From NCBI GenBank assembly GCA_014529385.2, contig CM043952.1:53832119-53896118 (forward strand): a DNA stretch of 64,000 nucleotides, given 5' to 3'. The stretch's first letter is position 1. Every line of letters starts with the position of its first letter. Shown here piece by piece: positions 54,166-64,000 of this stretch. A program made the position numbers and the translations under genes. The notes beneath the pieces are model-generated. The model was not told the origin of the DNA and made no database searches. It was given only the letters and a program-made list of their open reading frames with translations. This DNA comes from Adiantum capillus-veneris (Eukaryota > Streptophyta > Polypodiopsida > Polypodiales > Pteridaceae).

Positions 54166-57100
54166 AATGTGAAGATACATAGAACTTAGGGAGCATAAAG
54201 TTGGTCACTTAGATTCGATGAAATGGGGACAAGATGTTGAGCAAATACTTACGGCGTCGACTATTTTCCTTGGGATGCTTTCTTCTCGCAAACCTGCAAT
54301 CTGGGTGTACAATCAAATTTAGTGCTTTAGTGTTTAGCCGTATTGGTATATTGTAGCAAAGGCATGCACTTTTGAGACTATGAGCATAGGGCATGGCCTC
54401 ATTGTAACTTTGGAGAATGAGACTTTCATGGTTGATCTCCTTGGCCCGTAAGTTTCTTATGGTCGTGATGGAAAAGATGCAATCTTCTCTTGATCTGATA
54501 TTGTGGAAAGCTTCACTATGGGCTTTATTATGTGTCTGTTTATACATGTCAAGTAGTCATTTGTTCCATTAATGAGCATGGAAAGGCATGCTAGCATCCA
54601 TAATGTCACGTAATCCACAACCTCGTTCAAGAAAAGGTAAAATGACATAGAATTGTTGGGACAAATATCACTATTCATCATCCATTTTCCTACTACATTT
54701 TTGAGATCCCTCACATCTCATGAAAATTGGGCAAGATCTATTTGATAGTATGGCCATCCTTTATAGTTTGAACCAAAGGAAATGCATGTTACTCAAAGTA
54801 TGCTTTTCCAACATGCTTGCAATTTGGGGTATACAACCGAGTATACCCACATCTAACACCATGCTTACAATTTTTAGTTGCGAGAAGGATGGCCATATGG
54901 ACTTTGAGAATAGGAGGAGAGGTTATGATCTCATCATGATTATTGAGCATGAGATTTGAATGGTAGATCTACTCTACCAAGTAGGTTTTTTGAAAATGGT
55001 TGTGGTTGTGATGTAAAATTTGTAATCTTCTTCAAACCTGGCATTGTGGCATGCTTTACTTGTGTACTAGTGTGCCCATATCCAATACACATCAAGAAGT
55101 ATAAATTGATATTAGAAGGAACTTTAGGTAATGTCTGTTGATCAAAAGACAGAAGATTGTTGTTACAAATGGAGGCATTGATCCAAATAAGTTTGCACAA
55201 TAATGGACCATTTGTTCTAATAGGAAAATAATGAGATGCTCATGGGAGGTTTGAATGAAAAGGAAATGAATAGACAAAGGGGAGGGGATGCAAGCCATTT
55301 GTCAATTGAATTTGTGTGAGCATTTAGGGTTGGCGAGATCACTTTGGTTTCAAATTCCTCAAAGGTACCTTAGAAGTTGAGCCTTGGAGGCCATAATTAA
55401 ATTTTGTACGTGTTACGTTGATTGAGAGGAGTTCGATAGGTGATGCGATGATTTATCTATTTATTTATTTTAGCCATACTCACAAACATGAGTGGAGTAT
55501 ATATATTAGAATAATAACATAAAGAATTACATGCATCTCCATGTTCACAGCCAGCCATGGATGACAGAAAAAATAGAAATATATAGTGATGCAACTACGA
55601 GTCTATAGACAGGAGCTTTTTACATGGAAACCCATAACCTCATATGTAAGTGATGCTATGATTTATTCTTTAAGCAGTACGTCATCTTTGTAAATATTTT
55701 CAAAAGCTTATTGCTTGCATGTTGTGGAGGAAGTTTTTCCATAGGCAGCAAGTTGCTTTATGCAGATGATGTATGGGTAAGATGTTGTTGTTGGAAGTAG
55801 ATGCCATGGCTCGATTGGAGCATGGCTGTCATTGTAACCTTTTTGATTTTGCAATATATATATACACTACCTTGGGGGTGAGCCTACTACTTAAAGCTTC
55901 AAAATATAGGCCCCATGTTGCATTGATGTAATAATTTCTCTCTTAATCTTACCAAAAACTAACTTCTTTGTTAACATAAGAAAAAATCATGCTTAGCTCA
56001 GCCCATGTTTGCTGATGGATTTAGCTATATTACACCAAGGTGCATTTAAAAAACATTGAGCACTTTGATATATGTTGCACCCTTCTAAAATCTATAGAAA
56101 CAAGTAGCTAATGAACCAGTTGAAGCATTTACCATGCTCTCATGTGATCCTCGTGAGCCATGTATGCATAAAGCAAGCTTGCTTCCTTTTTTTTCCCCCA
56201 GTGAGTCCCTTTCCAAAACACCTAACATTTTACTTGGGTTAAGGGAGAGGATTATATATACTCCAAAAATTTATAATGTATTTATTTATACATTAGAGAA
56301 GGGTAAGGGGTTATTAAATACACCCATAGTGTAGATGATGTAAAGAGGGATTTTATTGATATCTATTGAACGTATTTGATGTAGGAAACTTTTTGTAAGA
56401 GACGGCTTTGGAAGCTCACATGATCAACTATTACAAAGTAACAGAAGGCCGAAAAATGTCTTTTGATTGTGGAAGTTGGTTGTCATCAATTATAAATGGC
56501 CCAACAGAGAAATTATAAGCCTGCTTTGGTTTTGATTACACGACAACGTCTGACCAATTCTCTACAATCATCCTCTGCATTGCACTTGGCTTACGTAGCC
56601 TTGTCATTTGATGCCCATGTTGCTTTGTAGTCTTTTTCACCCATTTGCAAATTCGCACCAATATATGTACATGATGCCATGCTCTTTTATGAAATTCCAC
56701 CATATATTCTAACATTGCAAGTGTTGCATGATATCTTATCACCCAAAGTTATTGCACGCATATCAAAGCTCAAAACACTCAAAGAAGAAGGACCTAGTTA
56801 GGGAATGTCTCTATTTGCGTGTGTCTACCTATGTCTTATTGCTTATTGCAAAAAATCTCTTATACATGCACAGATTGATGTGCATAATCTTCTCTCCTGT
56901 GTGCAAGGTACATGTATTTGGATAACCATCACTTTAGGATCCATTCCTCGGACCTTGCATTCATATGGGCAATGATCATAACCCCAAGGACTCTCTAAAA
57001 GCAACATGGAAAAGCACACAAAAAATGTGTTTTTCAATTGAGGCTCAATGAATCGATGGATTTCTCTCATGGATGAAATGGAGCCTTTTACTTGTCATAT

Positions 57101-57420
57101 AGTTCATTATCTTGCATGATGTGTGGACTACTCATAGGCTTAGCACACCAGTACACATCAATGCAATTGAGGGCGATCGTTCATTTTTAATGTGTAGCTA
57201 TAGCACTTTGGATCTCTTTAAACATTTGGCTAGTTGTGTGTTAAAGATTTTATAGGGTAAAATTGTATGCATCCTTTATCCTCTTTGAAAAAATATTTGT
57301 ATACATCACAGGAAACTCTATGTGGTAAATGAAAAATGATGGATAAAGGGTCATCCACGTGGCTACAACCAATCTCCCCGAGCCTCTCATATCTCCCCTC
57401 TCTTTCACTTATGTACAAGT
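54166..57420. other. Long stretch without a recognisable gene
   Basis: Both strands are full of stops. The short frames (up to about 112 residues near 54209-54547 on the minus strand) show no domain I recognise. An alternating TATATATATACAC run is at about 55853-55866. Old decayed transposon sequence is likely but cannot be assigned. Confidence 0.4.
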
Positions 57421-57426
57421 CACGCT

Positions 57427-57429
<3 letters not shown>

Positions 57430-57509
<80 letters not shown>
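57430..57509. repeat. (CT)n microsatellite, about 40 units
   Basis: An uninterrupted CT run is flanked by unique sequence. Leu-Ser and Arg-Glu repeat frames over it are artefacts. Confidence 0.97.
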
Positions 57510-57511
<2 letters not shown>

Positions 57512-58000
57512 CTTGCACGTGATCTTTGATTCATGCCGTAGGAAGTAATAACTTTGATCCATGTTGGAATCACTCTCTGTTTTTGGTTTGGTAAATCCCA
57601 CATTATGTGGGAAAATTGTATTTAGAAGAAAAGAAAGTTACAATGTCGGCCATGCTCCATCCGAGCCATGGAATCACTCAAACTTACTCTCATACTGGGT
57701 CTACTCCAGTTCCATTATATGCAATCTTCACAAGATGCTCAAAATCTCCACCCACTCTCCATTTCAAAGGCCACAACAAAACCACTTTTTATATCACTTT
57801 TCATTACTCACATTTGGACCCATCACGTTGAATGTCCAAGGGTCAAGCTAAACCACTAGGCTACAAGCCAATGATGGTGTGTAGGGTGGCCTTATTCATC
57901 AAAAACCAAAAAATGATAAACCGCCCCCCCAGCCCCCCCCCTCCACTTATCTTTTAGCACTCCCATTGAAAAAATTTCATTCAAACTTAGTCCCACCATC

Positions 58001-58509
58001 TTTTTTTTTTGGGCAAAACTCACAATTTGTGAGTGAATTGTATTAAGCACATGATGAACTTACAAAACAACCTCAAGCTCCGGACGAGCCTTGAGGTGTT
58101 GAAGATTAGAAGTTGGATTTCTAACGCCTCTCATCAAGGCTTATCCTCATCGGCTTAAGAAAGTAGGTGAACTGTAGTCCTAGGCTTTACTTATCTCGCA
58201 GGTTGACAATACAGCATGGTTAGCCCTAGACCAGTCTTCCGAGTCTTGCTTGCGTCCGAGCGTATAGATCACCACTCTGCTTTCTTGTATAATCTTTGGG
58301 AAGCTTGCCACGTCTAAAATTTCCTTCAAACACACGGTGGTTCCTTGTATGATGGAAGAATAAGTACTTGACAGCTTGAGTGCAGATGGAAAGAGCAAGT
58401 CTTCTCAACTTCTTGCGACCAAGGAACAAATCAATCTTAAAGAATCTAATATGACATATCCTTTGAACCCACTTGCAGATTTTTCCTACCAGTGCCTCTG
58501 ATCACTTGG
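58001..58509 (-). pseudogene. 3' end of a LINE (reverse transcriptase tail and poly-A)
   Basis: On the minus strand the frame 58429-58226 reads RKKLRRLALSICTQAVKYLF, then HHTRNHRVFEGNFRRG. This resembles the C-terminal region of plant LINE ORF2, where a W-x-x-R-N-x-R-x-F-E-G type motif follows the zinc-binding part. About 200 bases of non-coding sequence follow, then an 11-base A run (T run at 58001-58011 on the plus strand) as the tail. The 5' side is cut at 58509 by the gypsy-3 LTR. Confidence 0.5.
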
Positions 58510-59160
58510 TGTCATAATAACTAATATTTAATTCTCCTAAATGATTTTCTCATGTTAAGCTGATCATTTAATATGGGGAAGTGCCAAGGGAGAAAAAGCT
58601 AGAATATTGGTTAAGCTGGCAGACCGGCCACAGTAGGGATCCAAGGGGGGAAAATAGGGATCCAAAGGGGGGGGGCATCTGCAAAAGAGCAAGGTGAAAC
58701 AATGGGCTAAGGTTCAGCCCATTAAGACTTCCAAAATGCTAAGGTTCCAAAAATCAGGGGTTGTGTCCAATGGTCAAACACTAGTAAAATTGGATACTTG
58801 TGTGTGTACCAAAAAGTCTTCATGGCTCCAACATAGGAGGGGGCGAGCCTTGCAAGTCAACTCCCTAGCTCAGATGCCCACAAGGTATACTCAAATCCTA
58901 TTGGATGGCCATGGAGGTGGACCAATGAGAATTAGGCTAGAGTAAATCTAGTTTAATTAATTTAAAAACACTTAATAAAAGAATCAATAGGAATTAAGCT
59001 CTCTAGAAGACTATTAGATAGTCTCCCAAGGAGTCCAATAAGCATTCAGCAATCCAATGGCTTGTCTGATTCCTATTGGCCAGGAAACAAAGGGGTCCAA
59101 TGAGAGTTTAGTTGCATTAATTAATTACCAAAATCTCTCACAAAAGGGGAAAGGGGGACA
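58510..59160 (+). repeat. gypsy-3 5' LTR, first part
   Basis: It is the reverse complement of about 30662-31394 of the gypsy-2 LTR with moderate divergence. It ends at AAAGGGGGACA, where the inserted sequence begins. Confidence 0.88.
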
Positions 59161-59610
59161 CTGTAGCGCAAATAGTGTGCCGTGCTCTCTACAGTGGGTG
59201 CTCCTCAGTGCAATGTGCGTGACAATCTCACTCAAAACAGACTGAAAATAGGGAACAAGAGACAACAACTGAGCTCACAAAGACACAACAACAACAGTAG
59301 ACCACAACAAATGACTTGACTATCTCAAAGAACTGATACAGACTCTGGCGTGGCAGCACACTCAGCTCCAGCCCAGGACTCTCAGGTACAATGGGGTGTC
59401 GAGGCTCAGATGTGTAGGGATGGAGAATGAGTGCTCTGTGTATAGACTCACTCTAGACAACTACGTAAAAGATAATGATCAAATGACCCCAAACGACTAC
59501 TCATATGTACAGCCATAAAGAGCCACCAACGGCTCATAAATGTCAGCCATCTAAGTCTATCCCAAAACTGAGCGGTGGTGACCTGGCCACAATGTCCACT
59601 AGACCACCGT
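59161..59610 (-). repeat. LTR-like repeat A of an inserted retroelement piece
   Basis: CTGTAGCGCAAATAGTGTG at 59161 recurs at 60701. The two copies stay highly similar for about 450 bases, to ACCACCGTATC. Past this point the left copy continues with its own sequence (CTGCCACGTGTCACTG) whereas the right copy joins gypsy LTR. They look like LTRs of a minus-strand element. Confidence 0.85.
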
Positions 59611-59799
59611 CCGTATCCTGCCACGTGTCACTGTCCAACCTAGAGAGTCTGTCCAGTGTGAACCAGACCCGACTAACTGTACCAATTGTATGTCCTGTGA
59701 AAGTGACACTGTAGCCCTGCTACAGGCTGCTCGCCACAAAACCACTCACCGTCTCGATGATAGAACCACTGAAACTGCTAAAAGACTGAACTGCAATAA

Positions 59800-60700
59800 T
59801 AAATGACTAATGTATTGTCATGGTGAAAAGACTGTCACTCATCATCCCAGAGAAAGAGTAGTCGTTGTAGCTGCACTCGAGGATTGTTCTCGGAGGTGGA
59901 GCCATCAAATCAATGGTGGAACTTTGTTGTAGGGACTGCTGAGCTGGTAGAGGCTGTTGGGCTGTGTCCATGACCTGGCCGCCTGTGAAAGGAGCCGCCA
60001 ACTGCTACACGGCAGAGGGTAACACCTGTTTGGAAGTGAACTGAGGACGATGAGTGACACAGCCATGGCGGTGTGCCCCAGCAACACCGTTGCAGCAAGG
60101 AACGCTATGCATGTGGGATGATGAAGACTGAAACCCGTGAGGGTACTGTGGATTGTAGTATTGAACTGGAGGCTGAGGCTGTGTGTATAGTCCCATGAAG
60201 TGCTGAGAAGGACCTGCAGTCTGCAATGGTGGCCCGTATGGGTGATGAGGTGGATGGACTTCTACTAGGTACCAAGGGTCGTCTTTGACGCTCGACTGAC
60301 CTCTTTGTATGTGTCATGCAGCGACCACCAATCCAACCAAGCTTTGGGCAAGAAAACCTTGATCTGACTGAAGACTGGTCTAGACTCTACTATACTAGGT
60401 AAGTGACTAGACCAGGCTGGGCCAGGACGAGGAGGACTAGACCAGGGTCGAGGAGAACTAGACTAGGATGAGGACTAATTGGACCAGGCTAGAGAGACCA
60501 GCCAATTGGACCAGGGCAAGATAGGACCAGGGCAAGATAGGACCAGACTAATCGGACCAGGGTGAGAGAGGACCAAACCACTACACAGTGACAGGCAAGG
60601 TAGGCGAAGCTAGATAAACCCAACTAGCTTCAAGATGTGCACCTCACAGAGAGTGAGACTTCAGTTGAGGTCCCACCGTGATCGCCAAAATGAGAGAACC
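59800..60700 (-). pseudogene. Gag-like internal region of the inserted retroelement
   Basis: Minus-strand frames read DWWSLHDTYKEVSRA near 60330-60285, then QHFMGLYTQPQPPVQYYNPQ near 60205-60145 and a Ser/His/Gln-rich stretch to 59807. Next to the right repeat the minus strand has TTTTGGCGATCACGGTGGGA, which could be a primer-binding site of a different type from the others. No protease or polymerase is present, so this is a non-autonomous or deleted element. Confidence 0.5.
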
Positions 60701-61150
60701 TGTAGCGCAAATAGTGTGTCATGCTCTCTACAGTGGGTGCTCCTCAGTGCAATGTGCATGACAATCTCACTCAAAACAAACTGAAAACAGGGAACAAGAG
60801 ACAACAACAGAGCTCACAAAGTCACAACAGCAACAGTAGACCACAACAAATGACTCGACTATCTCAAAGAACTGATACAGAATCTGGCGTGGCAGCACAC
60901 TCACTCCAGCCCAGGACTCTCAGGTACAATGGGGTGTCGAGGCTCAGATGTGCAAGGATGGTGAATGAGTGCTCTGTGTATAGACTCACTCTAGACGACT
61001 ACGTGAAAGATAATGATCAAATGACCCCAAACGACTACTCATATGTACAACCATAAAGAGCCACCAACAGCTCATAAATGTTGGCCATCTAAGTCTATCC
61101 CGAAACTAAGCAGTGGTGACCTGGCCACGATGTCCACTAGACCACCGTAT
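60701..61150 (-). repeat. LTR-like repeat B of the inserted retroelement piece
   Basis: It is the partner of 59161-59610. It is cut at CCGTATC, which also starts the resumed gypsy LTR sequence (ATCTCTTGATGGG), so the junction has a short shared sequence. Confidence 0.85.
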
Positions 61151-61414
61151 CTCTTGATGGGAGAAACCATAATACAAAGCCTTTTGGAGGGGGGACCAGC
61201 TTCATGTAAATCTGGTCCTCAACTGTTGTCAATAGCTTAATTTCTCTCTCTTTTAAAGTATTGTTCATGCTATCTAACTAGGTGTTATACTTTTTGTTGC
61301 TCTGTCCACCCAAACACTCTTGTTATTCTCATTAGGAATATATTCTAATGAAATGCTCTCTATGTTCATGCTATTTTCCACTACACACAATTTACTAGGC
61401 CATAAATTGTTACA
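61150..61414 (+). repeat. gypsy-3 5' LTR, last part
   Basis: It matches the reverse complement of gypsy-2 29817-30080 and the isolated fragment at 9689-9897. It ends TAAATTGTTACA. Confidence 0.9.
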
Positions 61415-61416
61415 TT

Positions 61417-61428
61417 TGGTATCAGAGC
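61417..61428 (+). other. Primer-binding site of gypsy-3
   Basis: TGGTATCAGAGC is a perfect initiator tRNA-Met match, directly after the LTR. It proves that the repeat ending at 61414 is a 5' LTR and that the element points to the right. Confidence 0.93.
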
Positions 61429-61833
61429 ACAAGGTTTCTCTTTTCTTGCTCAAGAAGGGAGGTCCTCAAGCTATCTATAAATGGTTGGTACTATTAATTG
61501 CATTTGAGTAAGTAGAATAGGGATTTTTCAGCCTTGCAGTGCGCTTGCCTTCGTGCAGATAACGGGGCATCACCGTCGAGATCTGTGGTCTTATTAGTGG
61601 AGTCCTATGGGGCATGCCTACAGCTTAAGCACTATTGAGCTATTAGAAGCTTGACAGGAGCCTGTGTTGTTTGGGTGTTGAACGACTTGCAATTAATGAT
61701 ATTCGAGCCACGAGTACAGTAGCTTGAGTGCTTTTTCTAAAGGGGTAAAGAGGAGTAGCAACTAGGGCTTGAAGTGCCAAAGTACACCTAAAAATTTTAC
61801 ACCTAAAAGTTGTTAGAAGGGCTGAAAATAGTA

Positions 61834-62430
61834 TAGAGAGTGAAATTAATGTTGATAACTTTGATTTTGCTAATGAGCAAGCTACTAATGATGCCCCTAT
61901 GTTTGTTAACTACCTTGTTTCTAGGCTTCAACAAGCCATGGGCAATCCATCCCTCCAAAGTGAAGTGCAATAGCAGCTTCATGCTCATGGGATTCTCCAA
62001 GCTCCCCACCATGATGAGAGAGTACCTAGGAAGTCTCCTTGTGAGACTTCCAAAGGAGGCCTCTCTCCGATTCAGGAAGAAGAAGAGGATCCATATCAAG
62101 GGCTCAGAAATTTGCTTCTTGATGACACATCTCCTTCTCAAAGGACAACTCAGGAGCCTCCACCGAAGGAATGAGAAAGAAGTGAGTCTCCTGCCACCTC
62201 GGTGGAGATGGCTCCACAAAGACGGCGGGCTAAACGCTCTCCAACATCACCACCAAAACGGAGAAGACCATCGCACACTTCTCCACACCATAATTCAAAG
62301 AGGGATGACAAAAAGCAAGGGAAGAAAAAGACGAGAAAGAGGACACCCTCTTCTCCATCTTCTTCATCCTCTTCCTCTTATGAAAGTGATGGTGCAGACA
62401 AAGAAGAACAAGGCGAGAACGAGGTCGCCT
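61834..62430 (+). pseudogene. gypsy-3 gag N terminus
   Basis: The plus-strand frame starting near 61834 reads SEINVDNFDFANEQATNDAP, then LVSRLQQAMGNPSLQSEVQ, and ends in SSSSYESDGADKEEQGENEV at 62430. It parallels gypsy-2 gag (29414-29013 and beyond). It has stops after SLQSEVQ (TAG near 61971) and PPKE (TGA near 62172). Past 62430 the similarity ends. Confidence 0.88.
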
Positions 62431-62507
62431 AGGATCACACACTAAGTGATAACTCGTCTTTAATGAAATGGTAATCCCTTGGAGTACATTCTTGTTGATA
62501 TGATGGA

Positions 62508-62512
<5 letters not shown>

Positions 62513-62583
<71 letters not shown>

Positions 62584-62586
62584 ACA
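62513..62586. repeat. (CT)n-(CA)n compound microsatellite
   Basis: A run of CT units from about 62513 to 62558 is followed directly by CA units to 62586. Confidence 0.97.
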
Positions 62587-62589
62587 TCT

Positions 62590-64000
62590 ACAAAAGTATC
62601 ATGATTGGTCATACCATTAAGAAAAACTTTTAACTTTTTAAGGGTCCATTTTTATTTAGAGGTTAGCCTTTAGAGGATGTGGACACACTCTATAGACTCA
62701 AAACATATCCTAAGCAAGAAAAATGATTTTCTCTCTCTAAAATCCCTTTCCCAAGCCCTCCATTGTTGCAAGAAGCTCCTCCTCCTACTTTCCTTCACAC
62801 ATACTGATAGCCGTTTTTCGGCTCTCCATAATTGCCATACTAGATTACTCCACCCTACCAAATTCACCCAAACGCTATGGCTATCCTTACCATTTCACTG
62901 TACATAGGCGTGTGTGAGTTAGGGGGCTTTTCCCATATCTTCTTAAAAACCCTCAGCTAGCTAGTCACTGGGCTAGGTGAGCCAAAAAATAAAAAATAAA
63001 AAATAAAAAATAAAAGTATATTATGGCCTCTTTGTGTGTAAATATTTCATTGTATATATGGCCTAAATATAGGGATTTTTTATAATTATTTTGGTATTTT
63101 ATTATTTCTACTTAGGTGTGTGTTTTATTAAACATATGTACACCTTCTTTCATCCTCTTACACCATAAGTATATTTTTTGCCAATATGTACATACTCTAA
63201 CCTTATATTTTTCCTTTATACAAATCACTCCCACATTTTCACCCTCACCCTCGTGAAAACAAAAAATTGATTTCTACTCATTGGTCAAGTTTATTATATT
63301 ATTTACTTGCATACCTTTTCCTCTTTCACCCAAAATAATTCAAAGAGGGACCATATCATATGATTCCAATATCTTTCCATATCCATAACTCCTCCATATT
63401 ATTATTATTATTTTTACTCATTATTCTAACACCATGTGCTCATTGAGCTAAAGTCCATGAATAGTCCATACACTAGTCCCACCATGTATATATTTCTTTA
63501 TTCACCAATAATCCTCCTCCATGCATGTGTCAAGGGCAACTTGGATGCTTTGTATTATGATATGACAAAGGAGGGGCTCACTCTTGGATGCATTGTACAA
63601 ATTCAACAAAGGAGGGGTCCACTAAAAGACTTTTGCAAGCATAAAAACAGGCTTTTTGGTGAGAATTTTGGCACCTATCTCCACTCCGAATTTTGAGTAG
63701 TGGTCAAAAGAGAAAATGTAGCCCACGCTCTGAATAATCACCTCAAATTTTTTCATGATTTTTGGAGCTACCAGTGGTGAGCTATGATTTTTTGAGTGGA
63801 CCCCAGTCTGCCCACTTTTTTCACAAGTAGCCCATAGTCTTCTCTCACCTCTTTCCACACTTCTACACACACACACACACACACACATTTCTCTCAATCA
63901 CTCACTCAAACCTGCACCTTCAATGGTTTCTCTCACCTTCTTCACCATTAACCTCCCCACTTACTCCCATAGCTCTCATATGAGCTCTCCATGTACATAC
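62590..64000. other. AT-rich end of the window, no recognisable gene
   Basis: It contains (AATAAA)n-like AAAATAAAAAATAAAAAAT at about 62984-63015, a short ATT run near 63400, and a (CA)n run at about 63863-63888. No frame shows a domain. Confidence 0.45.

Larger units (their letters stand above)
58510..62430 (+). mobile_element. Truncated Ty3/gypsy chromovirus of the gypsy-2 family (gypsy-3)
   Basis: The element starts at 58510 with TGTCATAATAAC, the reverse complement of the gypsy-2 LTR end. Its 5' LTR reaches 61414 (ends TTGTTACA), followed by a perfect primer-binding site and gag. Sequence similarity to gypsy-2 stops near 62430, inside gag. The LTR middle, about 590 bases, is missing and replaced by about 2 kb of other retroelement sequence (59161-61150). 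CTTGG (58505-58509) may be its target sequence, but no right flank exists to compare. Confidence 0.88.

Noticed and set aside
54209-55300. Pentatricopeptide or other host gene remnant downstream of the oxidase
   Set aside because: I tried the frames on both strands and found no repeating motif or domain pattern strong enough to claim.
57230-57603. Arg-Glu and Leu-Ser repeat proteins
   Set aside because: They are translations of the (CT)n run.
61840-62445. 201-residue plus-strand frame
   Set aside because: It is the alternative frame of gypsy-3 gag. The frame homologous to gypsy-2 gag is the one starting near 61834.
1-64000. CRISPR arrays, bacterial operons, riboswitches
   Set aside because: Repeats here are satellites, LTRs or microsatellites, and coding regions have plant introns or plant retroelement order.

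Overview
This is nuclear DNA of a land plant with a large, repeat-rich genome. Almost the whole window is transposable elements nested in one another. The one clear host gene is an intron-bearing multicopper oxidase of the plant LPR (LOW PHOSPHATE ROOT) type at 50841-53807. I see plant Ty1/copia elements, Ty3/gypsy chromoviruses, a CACTA-type transposon, L1-like LINE pieces and many microsatellites, and no bacterial operon structure. The species cannot be named from the sequence alone.

Layout. 1-121: right end of a TTAA-flanked inverted-repeat transposon whose second copy lies at 37907-44706. 126-2014 and 7545-7690: relict retroelement (retropepsin, Trp-Pro-Lys motifs, purine tract, LTR-like start with TATA box) and an old reading frame, cut by a complete copia element (2015-7544, target duplication AACAT). 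7691-10500: orphan LTR pieces and microsatellites. 10511-10865: 180-bp tandem duplication. 11749-13270: AT-rich array in which a 20-bp palindrome recurs about every 275-285 bp. 14200-32215: an old gag-protease element split by two younger chromoviruses, 14704-20530 (TSD TAGCC, LTRs of only 123/111 bp) and 22538-31394 (TSD CCATC, LTRs of about 1.58 kb). The old reading frame runs across both target sites. 32219-37808: decayed CACTA element with a DUF4218-like transposase piece and long (TTATGG)n satellite. 37907-44706: the TTAA element, itself split by a complete copia element (38156-43613, TSD TTTTT). 44711-46850: second copy of the retropepsin/Trp-Pro-Lys relict. 46870-47455: 3'-truncated LINE. 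49123-49248: strong RNA-hairpin-like inverted repeat. 50841-53807: the ferroxidase-like gene. 53990-58000: mostly featureless. 58001-58509: LINE tail cut by a third chromovirus copy (5' LTR from 58510, gag to about 62430) whose LTR holds a chimeric piece of yet another retroelement. 62430-64000: AT-rich sequence and microsatellites.

How the parts relate. Target-site duplications give a clear order of nesting. Every retroelement coding region I examined is broken by stops or frameshifts. All five primer-binding sites identified with confidence match initiator tRNA-Met. The gene encodes a secreted four-domain copper protein with all copper-ligand motifs present. It has five inferred exons, and its last intron appears to use a GC-AG boundary.
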